The position numbers and the translations under genes are program-made. 8,336 bases of DNA. It comes from an uncultured Oscillospiraceae bacterium. Its GTDB lineage: Bacteria > Bacillota > Clostridia > Oscillospirales > Oscillospiraceae. Of the stretch, positions 6,614 through 8,336 are shown one piece after another. Under the pieces are notes generated by a model. That model ran no database searches. It had not been told where the DNA came from and saw nothing but the letters and a program-made list of their open reading frames with translations. Location: assembly GCA_934661135.1 (NCBI GenBank), contig CAKUJA010000091.1:1-8336 (forward strand), given 5' to 3'. The number at the start of each line of letters is the position of its first letter. Within the stretch, counting starts at the first letter, position 1.

Positions 6614-7303
6614 TCAGCCGCGTCTGATCTTTTGAAATATCGTGCGGAAAAAATGCAGCACACCGGCGGTCGTCCGCACAACCTGCACGCTGCTCCCCAT
6701 GGCGACCGTTTTCCCGAGCGCCTTTCCGCCGACGGTCAGTCCCGCCACCAGCGCCGACAGCGCCAGCGTCACAATCGTCCCCGTGCGTCCGTTGGCGTCC
6801 ATGGACGCAATCGCGCGCGCCGCAATCACCGCCGACGCGGAACCCGAGATGACGCCGCAGATGTCGCCGATGACGTCGTTGCAGAATGAGCTAACGCGGT
6901 TCGCGCTCCGCAGCAGTCTCAGCGCGTCCGGCGCCTCCGGCACCTTGCGCGAAGCCATCGCGTGGAACGGCGCCTCCGGACAGGCAGTCACGGCCACACC
7001 GATGATGTCAAACAGAATGCCGATGGCGATGATGCAAATTAAAATCAAAAAAGAGACGGCCATCGATGCGTTGCCGAGCAGATTGGACGAAATAAGCGAC
7101 ATTGCCGCTGAAATAAGCATCGTCAGCAAAAAGATCGTCACAATCCACCGGTAATCCGGTGTCAATTTCTTCCCGCTTTTCTTCTTTTTGGTGTCAGCCA
7201 CAAAATCCTCCCATTTCGGGTCGGCGTCCTGTGCCGGGCGCCGGAAAATGCAATGGCGGCGGATATGGTTAATCTTACGGTTTAGGTCGGGTTTGTTTTC
7301 CAC
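6614..7303 (-). CDS. oapA: OLE-associated membrane protein OapA (DUF21/CorB-like)
   Basis: A 229-residue protein with a basic, hydrophilic N-terminus (residues 1-50, with KKKKSGKK at 40-47). Hydrophobic segments lie at about 53-72, 79-105, 141-167 and 174-195, so roughly four membrane helices. Two features suggest the DUF21 fold seen in CorB/CNNM-type Mg proteins. One is acidic residues inside or next to helices (FDIIGVAVTA around D99; FCNDVIGDICG with D143 and D147). The other is the loop APFHAMASRKVPEAPDALRLLRSANRVSSF. In the known OLE system, OapA is such a membrane protein; it binds OLE RNA and is tied to Mg2+, cold and alcohol tolerance. The start is a GTG (7301-7303) with GGGAGG eight bases upstream. 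The coding region begins where the OLE-like RNA ends and is followed by dxs after 18 bases. The family call is from motifs and context. An alternative annotation would be 'Mg/Co transporter CorB-like protein'. Confidence 0.8.
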   Translation of the reverse strand: MENKPDLNRKINHIRRHCIFRRPAQDADPKWEDFVADTKKKKSGKKLTPDYRWIVTIFLLTMLISAAMSLISSNLLGNASMAVSFLILICIIAIGILFDIIGVAVTACPEAPFHAMASRKVPEAPDALRLLRSANRVSSFCNDVIGDICGVISGSASAVIAARAIASMDANGRTGTIVTLALSALVAGLTVGGKALGKTVAMGSSVQVVRTTAGVLHFFRTIFQKIRRG

Positions 7304-7304
7304 A

Positions 7305-7890
7305 GATACAGCCTCCCGTCGCCGCGGAGGTGGTTTCCCCTTCGTGTATCCGGCGGTTCGTTGCCGCTGCCGCTACCCGATTGCCACTCAAGCCGTACCG
7401 CAATCCCATATCCGTCCGTTTCCAACAGCCTAGGTGATTTCCACAACAGACTCCTCCGGTTCTTATCCTCTTTTGCAAGCAGTCTTTCAAGGGAATATCG
7501 CCCAGCGCCCCAAGGCCATGGAGCACGAACGCATAGCTTCCCTTTCCCTGAGCTGCTCACGCAAGGCAGGCTACGCTGCACACAGCGTTCACGGCGTGAA
7601 AGCCGGGTAGCACCGCAATGCAGGTTCAATCCGGTACCGTACAGAGGTCGCTTACCACAAAGGGAGTACGCCCCTGCACAATATCCGGTCTCCGCAGCGG
7701 CCGGGTCCGTATTTCCCATGCCATTGGGACTGGCCCGTCCGCCGCAGGCAAAAAATTGCCTTCCTCCAGCATCCACCCCAGACTGGGCGTAAGAAGCAGA
7801 CACCACAGGTTTCATAGATATGCCCTTCAAAGGATTTTTAGGCCCTTCCCCGATACCGGCGAGGCCGACTAGGATACTGCGCCATTGTGT
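7305..7890 (-). ncRNA. ole: OLE RNA (ornate large extremophilic RNA)
   Basis: About 580 bases lie between a strong promoter (start near 7890) and the oapA GTG. They are rich in short GC stems and lack a credible gene. Visible minus-strand hairpins include GGCAA-UUUU-UUGCC (7747-7760), ACGCUG-UGUG-CAGCGU (7573-7588), CGUAC...GUACG (about 7637-7673) and GAUUGC...GCAAUC (7379-7405). OLE RNAs are known as roughly 600-nt structured RNAs encoded immediately upstream of oapA, often in an isoprenoid/repair operon with dxs, tlyA, argR and recN. Length, position and partner gene all fit here. The RNA binds OapA at the membrane and affects responses to cold, short alcohols and Mg2+ (known for Bacillus halodurans). 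No terminator separates it from oapA, so both are probably on one transcript and the mature 3' end is uncertain. I could not compare it with the Rfam OLE model; the call rests mainly on context. Confidence 0.8.
7312..7330 (-). promoter_or_regulatory. Possible hairpin masking the oapA ribosome binding site
   Basis: The minus-strand RNA reads CCUCC (7326-7330), a nine-base spacer, then GGAGG (7312-7316). The second arm is the core of the oapA Shine-Dalgarno sequence. A five-pair GC-rich stem at the 3' edge of the OLE region could close the oapA initiation site. Pairing is visible; function is inferred. Confidence 0.4.
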
Positions 7891-7896
7891 CCCACC

Positions 7897-7925
7897 ACTA
7901 TATCATACTTTTCATGTATATACAA
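7897..7925 (-). promoter_or_regulatory. Promoter of the OLE RNA-oapA-dxs-recN operon
   Basis: On the minus strand, TTGTAT (7920-7925) and TATAGT (7897-7902) are spaced by 17 bases. A TG one base before the -10 box (TGATATAGT) makes it an extended -10. The surrounding sequence is AT-rich against a GC-rich background. The predicted start is near 7890, the first base of the structured RNA. No other good promoter is seen in front of oapA. Confidence 0.8.
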
Positions 7926-7927
7926 GC

Positions 7928-7941
7928 GAATATTCATGAAT
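7928..7941. promoter_or_regulatory. AT-rich overlapping palindromes upstream of the OLE promoter
   Basis: GAATATTC (7928-7935) and ATTCATGAAT (7932-7941) are perfect, overlapping palindromes ending two bases before the -35 box. They could be an operator or an UP element for RNA polymerase. No regulator can be named from the sequence. Confidence 0.4.
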
Positions 7942-7979
7942 TTTCCGTGAAGAACCGCCCATCCCCGCCGCAGCGGATT

Positions 7980-8020
7980 ACCTTCCCCTCCGGGGAAGGT
8001 GTCTGCGAAGCAGACGGATG
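7980..8020. repeat. REP-like double hairpin
   Basis: The first hairpin is ACCTTCCCC (7980-7988), a TCC loop, and GGGGAAGGT (7992-8000), nine pairs. Directly after it come GTCTGC (8001-8006), a GAA loop, and GCAGAC (8010-8015). The tail is GGATGAGGG (8016-8024). This two-hairpin plus GGATGAGG pattern is familiar from intergenic repeats in gut Clostridia (from memory). It lies upstream of the OLE promoter. Confidence 0.65.
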
Positions 8021-8099
8021 AGGGACTGGGAGCAGTTTCAGTACATCGTTGCAACCTCCGATCTCCCAGCACACCCAAAGAATCGTCTTTTTGAACCCA

Positions 8100-8160
8100 T
8101 TCTTTTCTTTCTCTGCCAGAAAGAAAAGAACGGTTTCAAACTGCCAAGAAAAGAAAGAGG
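8100..8160. repeat. Purine/pyrimidine inverted repeat with a partial third copy
   Basis: TTCTTTTCTTTCT (8100-8112) and AGAAAGAAAAGAA (8118-8130) form a perfect 13-base dyad with loop CTGCC. The sequence CTGCCAAGAAAAGAAAGAGG (8141-8160) is a partial direct repeat of loop plus right arm. There is no U-tract beyond the stem, so it is not a standard terminator. It is probably a dispersed intergenic element. Confidence 0.6.
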
Positions 8161-8336
8161 GCGTGCAAAACCATACCTGCGCACCATGCCGCCATCATGT
8201 GACAGCTCATTTTCCCGGTCTCATTTGCCCGCCCCTGGTCACCTCACGCAATCCGACTACGCGCCGCACGCGATCTTGATGATGGCGGTCAGGCAACATC
8301 CTACGGATACGGTACAACCTTGCGTCCTACGCTGCA

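Larger units (their letters stand above)
7930..8336. other. Intergenic region with repeats, no credible gene
   Basis: No reading frame here has a ribosome binding site, family motif or codon use like the neighbours. The longest frame (76 codons, plus strand, 8049-8279) is low-quality and crosses the purine/pyrimidine dyad. Only the repeats listed separately stand out. The last 60 bases, ending in CCTTGCGTCCTACGCTGCA, match nothing I recognise and may belong to a feature beyond the window. The genes ispA, xseA and xseB, often upstream of OLE RNA, are not seen. Confidence 0.7.

Noticed and set aside
7282..7830. 182-codon open frame (minus strand) covering most of the OLE region
   Set aside because: It has no convincing ribosome binding site, many rare AGG/AGA/GGA codons and a Cys/Arg/Trp/Gly-rich product like no known protein. 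It also overlaps the well-supported oapA start. The structured-RNA reading explains the stretch better.
7876..7893. Third copy of the palindromic repeat near the OLE start (minus strand GGGACACAATGGCGCAG)
   Set aside because: It resembles the repeat core only with several gaps and has no palindromic arms, so chance is likely.
7925..7942. ArgR operator (ARG box) upstream of the OLE promoter
   Set aside because: Only one half-site-like CATGAATA is present. The second half does not fit the two-sided ARG box, although argR is in the operon.
1..8336. CRISPR arrays, tRNA or rRNA genes, transposase genes, prophage
   Set aside because: No regularly spaced repeats, cloverleaf-like tRNA motifs or mobile-element proteins were seen on either strand.

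Overview
The window looks like a chromosomal segment of a GC-rich, Gram-positive anaerobe of the Clostridia, probably near the Oscillospiraceae/Ruminococcaceae. The evidence is a tyrosine T-box leader, the gene order dxs-tlyA-nadK-argR-recN, and the codon use. This placement rests on gene content and style, not on a database match. Every gene I can support is on the minus strand, so transcription runs from high to low coordinates.

Right end (about 7930-8336): no credible gene. It holds short palindromic repeats: a double hairpin at 7980-8020 and a purine/pyrimidine dyad at 8100-8130. From 7925 leftward comes a good promoter (TTGTAT, 17 bp, TATAGT with an extended -10). It is followed by about 580 bases of hairpin-rich sequence without a believable reading frame. 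This ends at the GTG start of a small four-helix membrane protein with DUF21/CorB-like features. That arrangement, followed directly by dxs, tlyA, argR and recN, is the known context of OLE RNA (ornate large extremophilic RNA) and its membrane partner OapA. I call the 7305-7890 stretch an OLE RNA and the protein OapA. This is the most notable content of the window.

Middle (925-7303): one tightly packed operon. It holds oapA, dxs (first step of the MEP isoprenoid pathway), tlyA (rRNA 2'-O-methyltransferase family), nadK (NAD kinase), argR (arginine repressor) and recN (double-strand break repair). Genes overlap or are separated by at most 20 bases, and ribosome binding sites often lie in the preceding gene.

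Left end (1-928): a second transcription unit. A consensus promoter (TTGACA, 17 bp, TATAAT) has its -35 box overlapping the recN stop codon. It drives a T-box leader with a UAC (Tyr) specifier, a textbook antiterminator with a UGGU bulge, and a strong intrinsic terminator. Then come a small double zinc-ribbon protein and tyrS, which runs off the left edge. Two copies of a short palindromic repeat, in opposite orientation, flank the T-box. The visible TyrRS fragment has TAGH where most TyrRSs have HIGH.

Together the window joins a membrane/ncRNA system (OLE-OapA), isoprenoid and NADP supply, an arginine-responsive regulator, DNA repair, and tRNA-sensing control of tyrosyl-tRNA synthetase.
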